Below are positions 11,337 through 22,113 of a DNA stretch of 64,000 nt, in pieces. Numbering within the stretch: position 1 is the stretch's first letter; every line of letters begins with the position of its first letter. The DNA is taken from NCBI GenBank assembly GCA_900618795.1, contig UYJD01000013.1:718537-782536 (forward strand), given 5' to 3'. The DNA comes from Cyanodermella asteris (lineage: Eukaryota; Ascomycota; Lecanoromycetes; Ostropales; Stictidaceae). Under the pieces are notes generated by a model, which was not told the origin of the DNA, searched no databases, and saw only the letters and a list, made by a program, of their open reading frames with translations. Both the position numbers and the translations under genes were made by a program.

Positions 11337-13588
11337 CTAAAGCCCAAGTAAGGTCGCAACACTCCTCTTCTCTTTCTCCTTTTTCACCTCCCGCTCCGGC
11401 ATGGACACCACGCTCCTCTTATTACTATCCCTATGGCCCCCACTCGAGCTTCCATGCCTGGACCCAGATTCACTGCGCTTGCTGCTACTGCTGCTATGAT
11501 GATGATGATGCTTCTTGCGATGCTTTTTGACACTAATCTGCGAGATGCTATCGCTCGGAGCAAGAGACTCGGTGTCATATTCCTGAAGCGCAAGCGCCGA
11601 GGCCGTCGGCTTCGGAGGCTTCAGAGTCGAGCTTGTGCTGACGCGAGACCCGGCTTCGGAACGAGGGAGTGGGACATCTTCCGGGATCCGAGATGCGACG
11701 GACGTCTTGCGGGACGCTGGCAGCGGCAGTCCCTCTGGGATGCGCGATGCGACGGACGTCTTGCGAGATGCAGGCAGCGGCATTTCCTCCGGGATGCGCG
11801 ATGCGACGGACGTCTTGCGGGAGTTGGGTAGAGGGACGTTTTCCGGGATGCGGGACGCCACGGAAGGTTTGCGAGATTCTGGAAGGCCGTACTCGTGGGG
11901 GCTCCTGGATGTGGTGGACGCGGTTTTGGCTTTCAGCGTTGAGGCGCTGGACCTGGATCCGGCTTCGGATGGTGGAAGCTCGATCTCGTATGGCTGTGAG
12001 GAGGAACTCGACTTGTGCGACACGACGGAGGTCTTGCGGGATTCTGGAAGCTCGACCTCGTATGGCTGCGCGGAGGAACTCGATTTGCGCGACACGAGAG
12101 ACGTCCTGCGAGATTCTGGAAGCGGGTAGTCGTGCGGATTCCTGCTGGTCGATGTTCGATACGAGTCGCGGGAGACGACGGAGGTCTTGCGGGATTCGGG
12201 AAGGGCGACGTCTGCCGGATTCCGTGAGACGACGGAGGTTTTGCGAGATGCTGGGTTTTGCTCTGCGGAATGCCAGGAAGCTTCGGAGCTGGCTTGAGTG
12301 CTTTGACTCGCGTGCTTCGATCGATGGGACGAGGTGTGCGAGCGAGACGTTGATACTCGCGAAGCTGCCACTGAAGCTGGCAACGCAATCTGATCAGGTC
12401 GGATGGTCCTTTGTGAAGAAGCAACGGAATGCGAGCGCCTTGACGATGCCCTGGAATGCGTTGATCGTACAGGCGATGGCGAAGCTGCGCGACGGCTGCT
12501 GCGCTGGGATTTGGACGATATCGAAGACGGTGGCGAGGGTGGCAGTATCTGCTGGTAGGTAGCAGATCGATCACTGGCTCGGCTAGGAGCTGCCTCGATC
12601 ATCAAAGGCATCCGGTCGCGGCCACGATTCGAACTGCTTTGCGAGACCTCGGAAACCGACGGTGGGCCTTGTGAACGTGAGAAGTGACGATAATTCTCGG
12701 GACTCGTCTCTGGCGATGGCGGATAGTCGTAATGGTACGTGACGGACCGTAGCAGTTTGGGTCTCTGAACAAAGTAGTCGGCAGGTTCATGCACAGGAAC
12801 AGAGCTATACGACCGAGGCGTCATAGGATATTCGACCTCGCGAGGAGGGCTGTACGGCACAGTTGGCATTTGTCGAGCTTGGACGGGAGGATTGTTAGGC
12901 GACGTGGATCCGGATGAGGCAGACTTTCGTTCTTTGCCGACAAGATAGGTGAGGGCAGCACCTGCAGCGACGCCTAGTAAAGTGCCGACGAGCGCATTTG
13001 TCGAAGAGTTGTCGGAAGCTGGAGTCTCAGAGGGAACGGTGGTTTGAGATCTTACGGTGATGCGCCACGGACCATCGCCTTCGGCTAGATCAGAAGCAGC
13101 GGCCCCATCACTACGCTTTGACGAAGCAACAGACATTGGATATGAGCTTGTAGACATGGTAGGATCTTCGCAGGTTGCGGTGATTTTATTGCCGTCAAGA
13201 TCAAGAACTGTAGCAGAGTACCTCCCGAACTCGCAGTCTTTCAATGTCGGCTTTGCCAGGATGGACCCACCAGCGCGTAGAGCCGCAGCAGCAAAGGTGT
13301 CGATCGCGGCCCCTGAAGGTGCGGTGAAGGAGATGTTGGCCACGGCAGTGGACCTTTCTTGGCTGATGCTTCAATCAGCATCCAATGGGATTTCAGATCG
13401 AGTGGAAGATCCACCTACCCGTCTTGTTGCTGACAGAGAAACAGATCTGCTCGTCCTTCGGGCCCAAAGCCGATTTTCCCGTCCTTTTCTTCGACGTACC
13501 TGTAATTTAGGCTCTGTAGAGCTTCCAAGTAAAAGGAACACGCTGACGGTAGATGAGAAACAGGCAGGGTAATGCTTCCGACCGGCAT
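11337..13588 (-). CDS. Glyoxalase-fold (VOC) protein fused to a membrane segment and Ser/Arg phospho-motif repeats
   Basis: Two exons, 13419-13588 and 11337-13362, with a 56-bp intron; 731 residues. Residues 1-115 form a VOC/glyoxalase-like domain (MPVGSITLPVSHLPSACSFY ... GFGPEGRADLFLCQQQDG ... DLDGNKITATCEDP). A hydrophobic segment follows near residues 180-200 (ALVGTLLGVAAGAALTYLVG), then about 530 disordered residues. The latter half holds about nine degenerate repeats of 18-27 residues with core SRKTSVVSR or SRKTSVASRIPE..LPLP. Each carries an R-K-x-S site fitting basophilic kinases such as PKA. A lysine/histidine-rich tail (KKHRKKHHHHHSSSSSK) ends the protein. The start at 13588 is the first ATG of the frame. 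The enzymatic role of the VOC domain is unknown; I infer a membrane-anchored, kinase-regulated protein. Confidence 0.8.
11650..12260 (-). repeat. Degenerate in-frame minisatellite coding SRKTSVxSR repeats
   Basis: Tandem units of about 54-81 bp inside the glyoxalase-fold fusion gene. The recognisable core on the plus strand is variants of 'acggacgtcttgcg'. The four most uniform units (54 bp each, protein pattern SRKTSVASRIPE..LPLP) lie at about 11650-11870; more diverged copies extend to about 12260. The reading frame is kept throughout, suggesting selection on the protein repeat and recent expansion of the uniform block. Confidence 0.8.
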
Positions 13589-15582
13589 ATCAGCACAACA
13601 GGGGAGCGTATAGTACAACAGACAACTTGGCTGAAGATCAGCAGTGGTGAAAGTGAAGGACAAGGGAGAGAAAGGAAGACAAAAGCGGTAAATATCAACT
13701 GCGAGAGGCCAATAGGATGGTGGAGAAGTGAGTGATAACGACGAAAGCCAGTCCAGGAGCTCGTTCAGCAGTCACTTGACCAGACCAGGACAGGGCGACC
13801 AGAGCAACGGCAAGACTAGTAGACAGTGTCGTATGTCAAGGGATAGCGTGTTACGGAATATAGAGCAAGCAGAGCGTGGCAGCGTATGAGGTTGGCGAAA
13901 GGGCCAACGGCAGCGTAGCTGTTCGGGGGTTACAGGAAGACGCTAGCCGACGACGTCCTGGGCCTCGCCAATGTCGCCGGAGTCACGTCGTGCTGGCGGT
14001 GCCGTCCAGGGCGTCGAGGCCGGATCAAGGCCGACTGGCGTGCCAGTGCAGGCGCGTTCGTTCCAGTCCGACCCTCGTGGCACGCGCGGAGTGGTAGCTG
14101 AGTTTGTCTGCGTGGGAGGTGAGCGATGTTTGGCCCGATCTCATGCAGCTGTGCAGCCGCCAACCTCACCATTGGACACCAGCGACCACGCGAAGTCGTC
14201 AAGGCTCCACCGACATCCACTCTTGCCGCCACCTCGCCTTGAGTTGACTCGGGCAGACAGCAGCTGTTTTCCCGTCTACAAAGGTTTCGGTGGACCTCTG
14301 GAGTTGTGAGCGCGACATCGCTTTGCCAGGCTTGAAACGACCACTTCCACAGCCAGTTATTATTCCATCCTTGGTCGTGTCGAACGAACCGGGGACGACG
14401 GAAAGTATGCGGCGATGAAAGAACGCAGATGCCGACGCGTGCTGAGACTTTATTTAGTGTCAGGCATCACTGCAGCGTCGAATACCAGAGCCACTTCAGA
14501 GACTCGGCCCGGAGGCACCTCGCCAAGTTGTGTACGCCAGCTTGACGATTAAAGGAGGGCCGAAGGCTACCAATCGCGTAATGGGACATCTCGCCTCTTC
14601 AGTAGTCTGGTCAGACCAGAGAGTGACAGTCAGCGAAGGGCAAATGATGAATTTTTACAGAGTCGAGGTCGTACAGTAGGCTGACGAGGACGTGGTCATG
14701 TATCCAGCTTGAGCAGTGAGCTCAGCTTGATGATTTTCAGGAAATTACCAAACGATCCTGGGGAAGTGTCATAAGCTCTGGCATAAAATATGAACTCAGC
14801 TAGCTTGATGATGTCCTTGAACCTGACACTGCCAGGAGCCTTCTGAATATGAGGGCACAATTTCATGTGTCGTCACGACCACGCTGGGATCAGCCAACGG
14901 CCCGTCCCTGGCTCTTCCAAGCGTCAAAGGGTCTCTGAACTGCCGACTGCTCTTACATTTTCACAATGAAGATGCAACTGTCCGATGCAAGGCTTTGCAG
15001 ACAGCAACAATACCGGCCATGATGGAGGCCTATGCACGACCTGTTGGGACCGTGAAGGACAGAGCCCAAGAGCTGCCAGAACCAGCATCGCGGAGTTCAG
15101 CACCGACAGCTGTATCAAACGAAATGCGACCAAAGTCGCGAGCTTGACGCGAGCCATGGCTGCCAACTGCATACATTCACTCCGCTTCCTTCACCTTGTG
15201 AGCTTGCTTTCAGGCCACTGGGCCAAGCGAGGCTGTTCAATCTCATTTTAATGGCTTTGGTTCGCTCCTTCAGTGACAAGTTACATCCCGAGCTGGACTA
15301 CTGTCTCTGAAGCTCCAGCGACAATTTCTTTGAGCTGTCTGCGTCGTGAGATCATCTGCCCCCAATGCTGTGAAAGAGACTCGCTGGTACTGCATATGTA
15401 CGATAAGATCAGCCTGCCTCAAACCTGGGGTAAGCTTCATTTTTTTCATTTGTGCCTCGCTAGTGAATTCTATAATACTGGTGTGACTCGTTGTAACTGA
15501 CCTCGAGACAGGCTGAGTGTGAGGTGGAGATGTATTCATTGCAGGAACGCCCTCGATAACAAGCTGTTCCCGTCATCTCAAG
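13589..15582. promoter_or_regulatory. Divergent intergenic 2 kb before the DNA methyltransferase
   Basis: Separates the minus-strand glyoxalase-fold gene from the plus-strand methyltransferase, so it contains both promoters. It is the longest gene-free stretch of the window. The open frames are short and unlike known proteins. No repeat, RNA gene or strongly AT-rich block was seen. Confidence 0.45.
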
Positions 15583-18500
15583 ATGCCTTACTTCAAGGAC
15601 CTGGATCTGATTGATCTGACAAATGGCGATCTTTACAGCACCGCGACACGACAAACTGCCGCCAAACCTCAACAGGACCACATCAGTTCATTGCCGGGTC
15701 GCTCACTCACCACAGTACGCACGGACATTTCGGATGCATCGTCAAGCAGCGGACAATACAGCCGGGCCGTATCGCTTTCATCCGGTGCAGAAGACGCTTC
15801 TGCGACGCCTACAACTACCCTTGGTGATCCGATTAGCTCGCGTTCACAGAGCTCTCTGCTCGACAACGACGATGTCGCCTTTACAGCTCCACGGGGTATC
15901 AAGAGAAAGCGTGCTCATAAGCCGGTGTCTTACACTGCTCACCGCAGCAGGCTTAACGACTACGAATTGCTTTCTCCGGACTACGAGCAAAAGCATGCCT
16001 CGATCCAGGTACGGCTGCCCCCTCCACTATACCCCGAGACGGTATTTGATCCAGCACGCCGGCGAAACGAACTGTCCGAGCGTGCAGCTCTAAGAGAATT
16101 TCTCGCCATTCCCGGGGTCAGGGATAACGACAGCTACGCTGATGCTCCCTTCACATCCATACTACTTGAAGACTTTTGTGTCTACTGGACCTATCGCGAT
16201 CGACGAAATCACGACTTGGAATTACCAGAATATGTGAGCATCCAGGATATCTTTTTGAAACCGAATCAACAATATTTCTTTGATGGCATCCTCAACGCTG
16301 GGTCACGAGAAATCTTCGTGCGCCAGGTACCTTTCGACATCGTCACAATTGGAGAATTCGAGAACATTGGTGCACATAGCGTGGGCGACAACGTCTGGAT
16401 CGCGAGCCAAACTAGCAAGGCACGGGGTGTGTACTATCGACTGGGGAGACCTGTGCCGGATTATGTCCGGTTCCACGAGCCTTTCTTATGGACTGCCAAC
16501 TTCGTCAAGCATACAGCAGACTACTTATCCACACACTCCAAAGTCAGCATCCATGACTTTAGGGTCAATTTTCATGCGTGGCTAACGAAGATTCACAAAC
16601 AGAATCCGGAGTTTATCCGATGGGCGCACACATACGGGGACACCAATTTCATGCAAACCGTTGCATGCCAAACCGACTTCTTACGCGCCCAGGTGGAAAC
16701 TCTCAGTGGAGATTATGCAAAACATCCACTTTGGAAAGAGCTATTATGCGAGTACATCCCGAGGCACCCATTACCAAGTGGCAAGATTCCGCCGACGATC
16801 GTGACACCTTACGTATACGCATGCTTCAAAAATATGTGGATTGGCAACATGTTGCGGTCTGTGCAGTCAACATCTTCGGCCCCGCCGAGCTTCGACTTCG
16901 AATGGTGTGAAGGCTCAAGATTCACGACTCGATCACTCAAGCAGAAGCATGGTAGCTTCGAAAGCCTGGTTGACGTTGGAGACGTTGTTGCCATCGAGCC
17001 TGACTCTGGGACTGTCACAAAATGGAAACAAGATAACGAGAAGCTGTGGTATTGTATGGTCAAGCGCATTACTCCTACAAAACGAGCATCCCGTCGGCTA
17101 CATTGTATCTGGTTATATGCAGCCTCGCAGACAACGTTGTCGACATCGACAACCATCTACGAAAACGAACTTTTCCTCAGCGATCACTGTCAAACCCTCA
17201 GCGAAGAGGACGTTATTGGCGTGGTGCCTGTATTGTTCATCTGTTTCCGACCGCCTAAACGCGACCAGCTGTTTGTCAGACAAGCTTACGAGATTGGGTC
17301 GGCATCGTTCAGAACCTTACATAAGGATGACTTGGCCTGCTGCCATGATGCGCGGGCTCGCAAGGAGTATGAGGCCGGAACGACAGTTCTCGTGAAGGGC
17401 CAAGGGCGTCTCCTGGAGCCAGTCGTTTTACAGGAGTCTACGGACGGCCTTCAGCAAATACGTGCCCGTTCAATGTACCGTGCATGCAGAGACGATCCGA
17501 AACATCCTGCGAACGAGCTTTTCCTTTCGAACCGCATTGCTATAGTTGGCTATAAAGACATTGAGCGTACATGCCATGTTCGCATTTTCACAGATCGGTC
17601 AGATATACCTATGCCATACTCTGGCGGCGGAGCTGGTAACTGCTTCTATATCGTTACAAAAGCATCTCTGTCTCCGGAAACCCAAGAAGGATTCGTGCCC
17701 ATGATTCAAGGCTTTGATCCGCGAAATGCGTCAACCACTCTTAATGGCTTGGATTTGTTCTGTGGCTCTGGTAACTCAGCTCATCGTGTTGAAGAATCTG
17801 GCGCCGTAAGGGTAACACACGCGGTCGACCTTGACGCTCAGGCGATGCATTCGTATTACGCGAACACTCACAATCCATCGAAGGTACAATTCTTTTGCGG
17901 CTCCGTCGACGATTTCCTCCTACAAGCACTTCTCGGGAAAGGAGGTCCAGCGAAGCATCATATTCATTTCATCATTGCCGGCAGCCCTTGTCAAGGCTTC
18001 AGCATGGCAAATCAGCACAAGGATTCGCCGAAGTCACTCAAAAACATCTCGTTGGTTGCGTCCGTAGTTGCGTACGTTGACTTCTTTCGGCCTCGATATG
18101 TCTTCCTCGAAAACGTCACCGCAATGGCGAAAACACACCCAAAATGGGGTCAGAATATTTTTTCTCAGATACTGGCTGCTTTCGTGGGTCTCGGTTATCA
18201 AGTTCAAGTCTTCAACCTTGACGCATGTGTTGAGGGAGCCCCACAGGCTCGCACTCGTCTTATTATCGCCTTGACAGCTCCGGGTCTCACGCCTCTCGAA
18301 CTAGGGTTTTCACACCACTACGAAACTAGCATGAAGAGCCGGTCCCTCGGAAAAGCACCAAACGGCCTTCCATTCGGTGAGCGGGATTTTGAAGCCCCGC
18401 GAACATTCGACTTCGTCTCGATCGCGCAAGCTTGCGCAGACTTGCCACCCAATCAGGACGGAAAGACTCCTTGCGTGCCAATCCCTGATCATCGGCCACC

Positions 18501-19620
18501 AGTCTATGATCCGTACATCGTACGACAATCCATTGCTTGTGTTCCGAGAGGACTATCTACCAAGGAGTCGCCGGCGACTGCCCTGATGAGGGGCCTGATA
18601 CCTGACTATATTGTAGCTGCGCAGCCTGAATATTGGAAGAACCCCCACAAGTTTTACAACAAGTCAAACGCTTGGGCAAGAGTATGGGGCAAAAAGCTTA
18701 CTCCCACCGTCATGGCGACGTTCGGGCCGGCCGACGCTTTCAATGGGCAGTTTGTTCACTGGACCGAAGATCGGCCGCTTTCGATCGAAGAGGCACGGAG
18801 AGCACAACAATTCCCAAAGAATGCAGTCTTGCTCGGGTCTCCGCTAAAACGCTGGCGCCAAATTGGTAACAGCGTGCCTGGAGGGTTGGCGCTTGCTCTT
18901 GGTGTCGCTCTACGAGTGGCAGTCGACAAGAACGTGGCCCGTGGACTGACTAAACCAATAACGACGTCAGGCTCTGAGCCGTCAGTGGAGCTGCCACGGG
19001 ATATACGAGTCGAAATCAAAGTCCCAATACGCCAAAACGTTGTGCAAATGAGCGATATACCTGAGAGCTCTGCGGTCAGACGGCCTGTCAGTGCTACGGC
19101 TAAGACTGCCGAAACCACTCGGAACTCCCTTGTCACAACAGCAACGGATATTCGGCGGCCAGATTCTCGCACATCAGATGATCCTAGATCTTCGAGCCAA
19201 TCTGACGGTAGGATGGCGTCACGAAACTCTTCCACCGCCGAGTCGGTTATCGTCATAGAAGACAGCGACGAGGATGTGGCAAGCAAGCCCGTACAGACTG
19301 TGTCTACCACAGAGAGTGACGACGATGACGTGGTTCTAGTTCGAAGTCTTCAGCCGAACGCACAACTCGCACTGCAGCACCCGTCAACATTGTCGTATGC
19401 CGCAGAAACTACTGGCGAGGTCCGTGTTACACCAGACTGGATTTTCATCAGCGGGCCAGGCTCTCATGGGGCTGCTGTCTCAAGAGCGGAAAATACAGCC
19501 CGTACCGGCGTGGTCTCGAATGATACGATGACGAAGAATCACGACGAAGAGGAAAGCCTTGATGCTGAGCTTCGGGGAACACGGTGGCAGCAGGAGAGCT
19601 CATCTGGTGCGGATATCTGA
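15583..19620 (+). CDS. dim-2: DIM-2-like cytosine-5 DNA methyltransferase
   Basis: Single exon, 1345 residues, intact. The N-terminal 110 residues are disordered with a basic patch (GIKRKRAHK). A DNMT1/DIM-2-type replication-foci-like region (VGDNVWIASQ ... RFHEPFLWTANFVKHTADYL, about 265-310) is followed by two BAH-like domains (about 475-600 and 600-710). The catalytic domain spans about 720-1115. It has motif I DLFCGSG near 722, motif IV GSPCQGFSM with Cys near 802, motif VI ENV near 842, motif VIII QARTRLI near 887 and motif X GNSVPGGLALALG near 1095. The tail (1115-1345) is acidic/Ser-rich with two hydrophobic-acidic motifs (VIVIEDSDED and DDDDVVLVRSL). Neurospora DIM-2 makes all DNA methylation, guided by HP1 on H3K9me3. 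Two BAH-like domains, no SNF2 part and the size favour DIM-2 over RID/Masc1 or DNMT5. Confidence 0.92.
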   Translation: MPYFKDLDLIDLTNGDLYSTATRQTAAKPQQDHISSLPGRSLTTVRTDISDASSSSGQYSRAVSLSSGAEDASATPTTTLGDPISSRSQSSLLDNDDVAFTAPRGIKRKRAHKPVSYTAHRSRLNDYELLSPDYEQKHASIQVRLPPPLYPETVFDPARRRNELSERAALREFLAIPGVRDNDSYADAPFTSILLEDFCVYWTYRDRRNHDLELPEYVSIQDIFLKPNQQYFFDGILNAGSREIFVRQVPFDIVTIGEFENIGAHSVGDNVWIASQTSKARGVYYRLGRPVPDYVRFHEPFLWTANFVKHTADYLSTHSKVSIHDFRVNFHAWLTKIHKQNPEFIRWAHTYGDTNFMQTVACQTDFLRAQVETLSGDYAKHPLWKELLCEYIPRHPLPSGKIPPTIVTPYVYACFKNMWIGNMLRSVQSTSSAPPSFDFEWCEGSRFTTRSLKQKHGSFESLVDVGDVVAIEPDSGTVTKWKQDNEKLWYCMVKRITPTKRASRRLHCIWLYAASQTTLSTSTTIYENELFLSDHCQTLSEEDVIGVVPVLFICFRPPKRDQLFVRQAYEIGSASFRTLHKDDLACCHDARARKEYEAGTTVLVKGQGRLLEPVVLQESTDGLQQIRARSMYRACRDDPKHPANELFLSNRIAIVGYKDIERTCHVRIFTDRSDIPMPYSGGGAGNCFYIVTKASLSPETQEGFVPMIQGFDPRNASTTLNGLDLFCGSGNSAHRVEESGAVRVTHAVDLDAQAMHSYYANTHNPSKVQFFCGSVDDFLLQALLGKGGPAKHHIHFIIAGSPCQGFSMANQHKDSPKSLKNISLVASVVAYVDFFRPRYVFLENVTAMAKTHPKWGQNIFSQILAAFVGLGYQVQVFNLDACVEGAPQARTRLIIALTAPGLTPLELGFSHHYETSMKSRSLGKAPNGLPFGERDFEAPRTFDFVSIAQACADLPPNQDGKTPCVPIPDHRPPVYDPYIVRQSIACVPRGLSTKESPATALMRGLIPDYIVAAQPEYWKNPHKFYNKSNAWARVWGKKLTPTVMATFGPADAFNGQFVHWTEDRPLSIEEARRAQQFPKNAVLLGSPLKRWRQIGNSVPGGLALALGVALRVAVDKNVARGLTKPITTSGSEPSVELPRDIRVEIKVPIRQNVVQMSDIPESSAVRRPVSATAKTAETTRNSLVTTATDIRRPDSRTSDDPRSSSQSDGRMASRNSSTAESVIVIEDSDEDVASKPVQTVSTTESDDDDVVLVRSLQPNAQLALQHPSTLSYAAETTGEVRVTPDWIFISGPGSHGAAVSRAENTARTGVVSNDTMTKNHDEEESLDAELRGTRWQQESSSGADI

Positions 19621-20139
19621 ACTACACTCACAGTTCATGGGCAAAGGAATTTACGGCACAACGACGAGATAGAGATTGTGAAGTTCGGTACCAGCTAGAA
19701 AGTGAAGGGCAGTGCAAAGGCTGCCTGAAGTTGTAAGAACCTGAGTTTGCGGACAAGCACAGTTTCTGTTAGGATAGAATACATTGACTGAGTCCTCCCG
19801 CATTCACTTTTACGTATATCAGATGTGGTTTCTCGGCAGGCAGCAAGCACCCCTTGGGGCTACAGGAATCTCTGGCGAGCCCCCAGCCCAGGGCAGGTTC
19901 AAGATCAACCCCAAAGTGCAGCCGGGCATGCGATTGAGAATGATCATGATCACGTCATGCCTGCAACCAGATGAAGTGCGTATTGATTGTGCATTAGACA
20001 GTCAATACAAAGGCACGCCGCTGTTTTGTTCAAAAGTGCTGCATTCTATCCAGCCACCGCCTGCTTCCTGCTGATTATCCTGCTCACGTTATATCACAAC
20101 TTCTACCGGCGCCGCAACTGTGCATGAACACTTGCATAA
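19621..20139. other. Convergent intergenic, 519 bp
   Basis: Between the 3' ends of the methyltransferase (plus) and SEC14 (minus). No coding frame or repeat of note; presumably the two 3' UTRs. Confidence 0.45.
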
Positions 20140-21644
20140 TCATGGGGTTGGAACAGCTTCCGCACCAGGCTCGGCGCTGGTGTGCGTAGCGACGGGTTCG
20201 CCGGCAGTGGTGGCCGTTGGCTTGGGTGCGGCGTATTGAGGATCGCGCCATGGACCGGGGTCGGCCAGCATGCAAGAGCCTTCGCACTCGCATGTTCCGC
20301 CCAGTGTCTTGGGAAGGTTTTCCAGAGGAATCTGCTTCTTCAGCTCGGAGAGGTAACCGGAGCCGAGCACGGAGATCTTTGACTGAGTTACTGGATCCAG
20401 CGCAACTGTTCTAATGTCAGCCTTGCTTCAAGCCGTACTTGTGGGGCGTTTTTGACGCTCGCCACGTAGACCAGTATGCGTTCAGGACGCGTGTCTGGGG
20501 ATCTCCGAGAGATTTGAGCACATACCTTTGATGAGACTGAAAATCGTCGAGAAACCCCACTGCAGCTGATTAGTCCGAGTCAAATGCAACGAATCTGTGG
20601 CACTTGACTTACTGGTGCATTGATGACATACATCTTGCCCATTCGTTCCTAAGATATCCAGTCAATGAAAGTCCCTCATACAAGTGGGACGCAGCTTACG
20701 GGGTAGTTGTTCTGGCTGATTCCAGACGCCTCCTTGACGTAGCCGATAGCACTGCTCGCGTTGCTCAAGCCAACTCCCTTCAGGTCGATGATGGTGCAGC
20801 TGGTCTCGATCAGGTTGCCAGCTTTTCGAGAACAGGCCGGCAGGATGTTGTTGCTGAATCTTTCGTACTCCACAACCAATGCTGATAATAGACGCTCCTT
20901 CGTTGTAATTTTGTACATCTTGTTCAGGTCAATCTTTCCCAATTGCTCGATGTAGACGGGCCGGCCGTCCTTGTCAATCTTGTCTGAATATTGCATTAGC
21001 TTGACACGTCATTATGCGGTGCTGAAGCGAGGCGACGACGCTGCTGGAGCCCATATTCGCATTCTTTGCCAACGCGTCAATCCTACGATCTGACATCCCA
21101 CGACCAACGCCCAGTCTGGCAACAAATATGACGTGTACTCACGGTAGTACTGAGGGTAGTATTCGAAAACCTCCTTCTTCTCCGGGTATTCGAATTCGCG
21201 GACCAGCTTGTCTGTGCCAAAGTCCTTGCGCCATTTCTCGTGATCGATTTTCCTGGCCAATGTCAATACTGCGCTCCAACTCTTCAAGTAATCTTCTGAA
21301 CACCGACATGGCCTTGGACAATTCCACGTTGAACTTTCTTGCACGCAAGAATCGGAGCATCGTCAGGGTATCCAGTCTTTCCGTATAGCCGCCCTGCTCC
21401 AGCAACTGTCTGAGTTGGTGGACCTGCGCATCTTGTTCCTTGGTGGTGTGGCCTGCATCATGATTAGCACGTCTGTTCTGAAGACAAGGACAGAACAAGA
21501 GCATGCGCTTGGGTTGACGTAGCGCTCGAGTCCTAAACAACATGGCAACTCACCAGGATGGCCAGGCTGATCGTTGATGGAGTAGGTTGGGTAATCGTAG
21601 TTATCGTATTTGGGATCCAGATCCTCGTGCTGCAAGGCTGCCAT
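20140..21644 (-). CDS. SEC14: SEC14 phosphatidylinositol/phosphatidylcholine transfer protein
   Basis: Seven exons on the minus strand: 21554-21644, 21308-21452, 21143-21252, 20700-20983, 20613-20648, 20526-20559 and 20140-20405; 966 nt, 321 residues. The CRAL-TRIO-N region has [18 protein letters not shown]. The lipid-binding lobe includes [52 protein letters not shown] and [17 protein letters not shown], ending in [19 protein letters not shown]. Sec14 couples PI and PC metabolism and supports secretory vesicle formation at the Golgi. Intron 2 (21253-21307) uses an unusual GTCGGT donor, chosen because only this join gives the conserved EKWRKDFG stretch in frame. The C-terminal 35 residues are Ala/Pro/Thr-rich and variable in the family. 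Confidence 0.93.
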
Positions 21645-22113
21645 GGTCGTTGTATTTTCCAAGGAAGGAATTGAGCGGGTTTCGTCAGACTTAAAGTGGT
21701 TGTAGCGGTGTCGTTCTGCGGGATGTTTTGTCTGGGATGAGATCAAGGGTTTAGCGGGGCTGACCCGCTGAATGCAGCCGGTGCACGGGGACACGACCTG
21801 GTTGGAAAGCGCCTCCTGTGGTGAAACCCTCATCAACGTCACGCCGTCACTGCCCACCGGCTTAAACGCCTTGGCAAGAGCGCTGATGGCAGACTACAGT
21901 ATACGAGGGCGTTGTCGGGGGCGGGCGTCAAAAGCGAGCTTATTTACTCTTCCAACCAGGCGATGAAACCATGCGATTACGGTTTATGATATGTTCAGAT
22001 TCGTTTGGCACAGATTCATAGTTCTCTCATTTCCACCGAGCAATGTCTTGCGTCTCGAACAAGAAGACGACATCGCCGCAAACGCCCAAACGCCAGTCAT
22101 CAGAGCGACGGAA
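21645..22113. other. Intergenic 469 bp upstream of SEC14
   Basis: Between the SEC14 start and the GAR1 stop, both on minus. It should contain the SEC14 promoter and the GAR1 3' UTR. No gene seen. Confidence 0.45.

Noticed and set aside
13589-15582. Possible RIP-mutated repeat or transposon relic in the 2-kb gap
   Set aside because: Base composition is not AT-rich, and no terminal repeats or transposase-like frames are visible.
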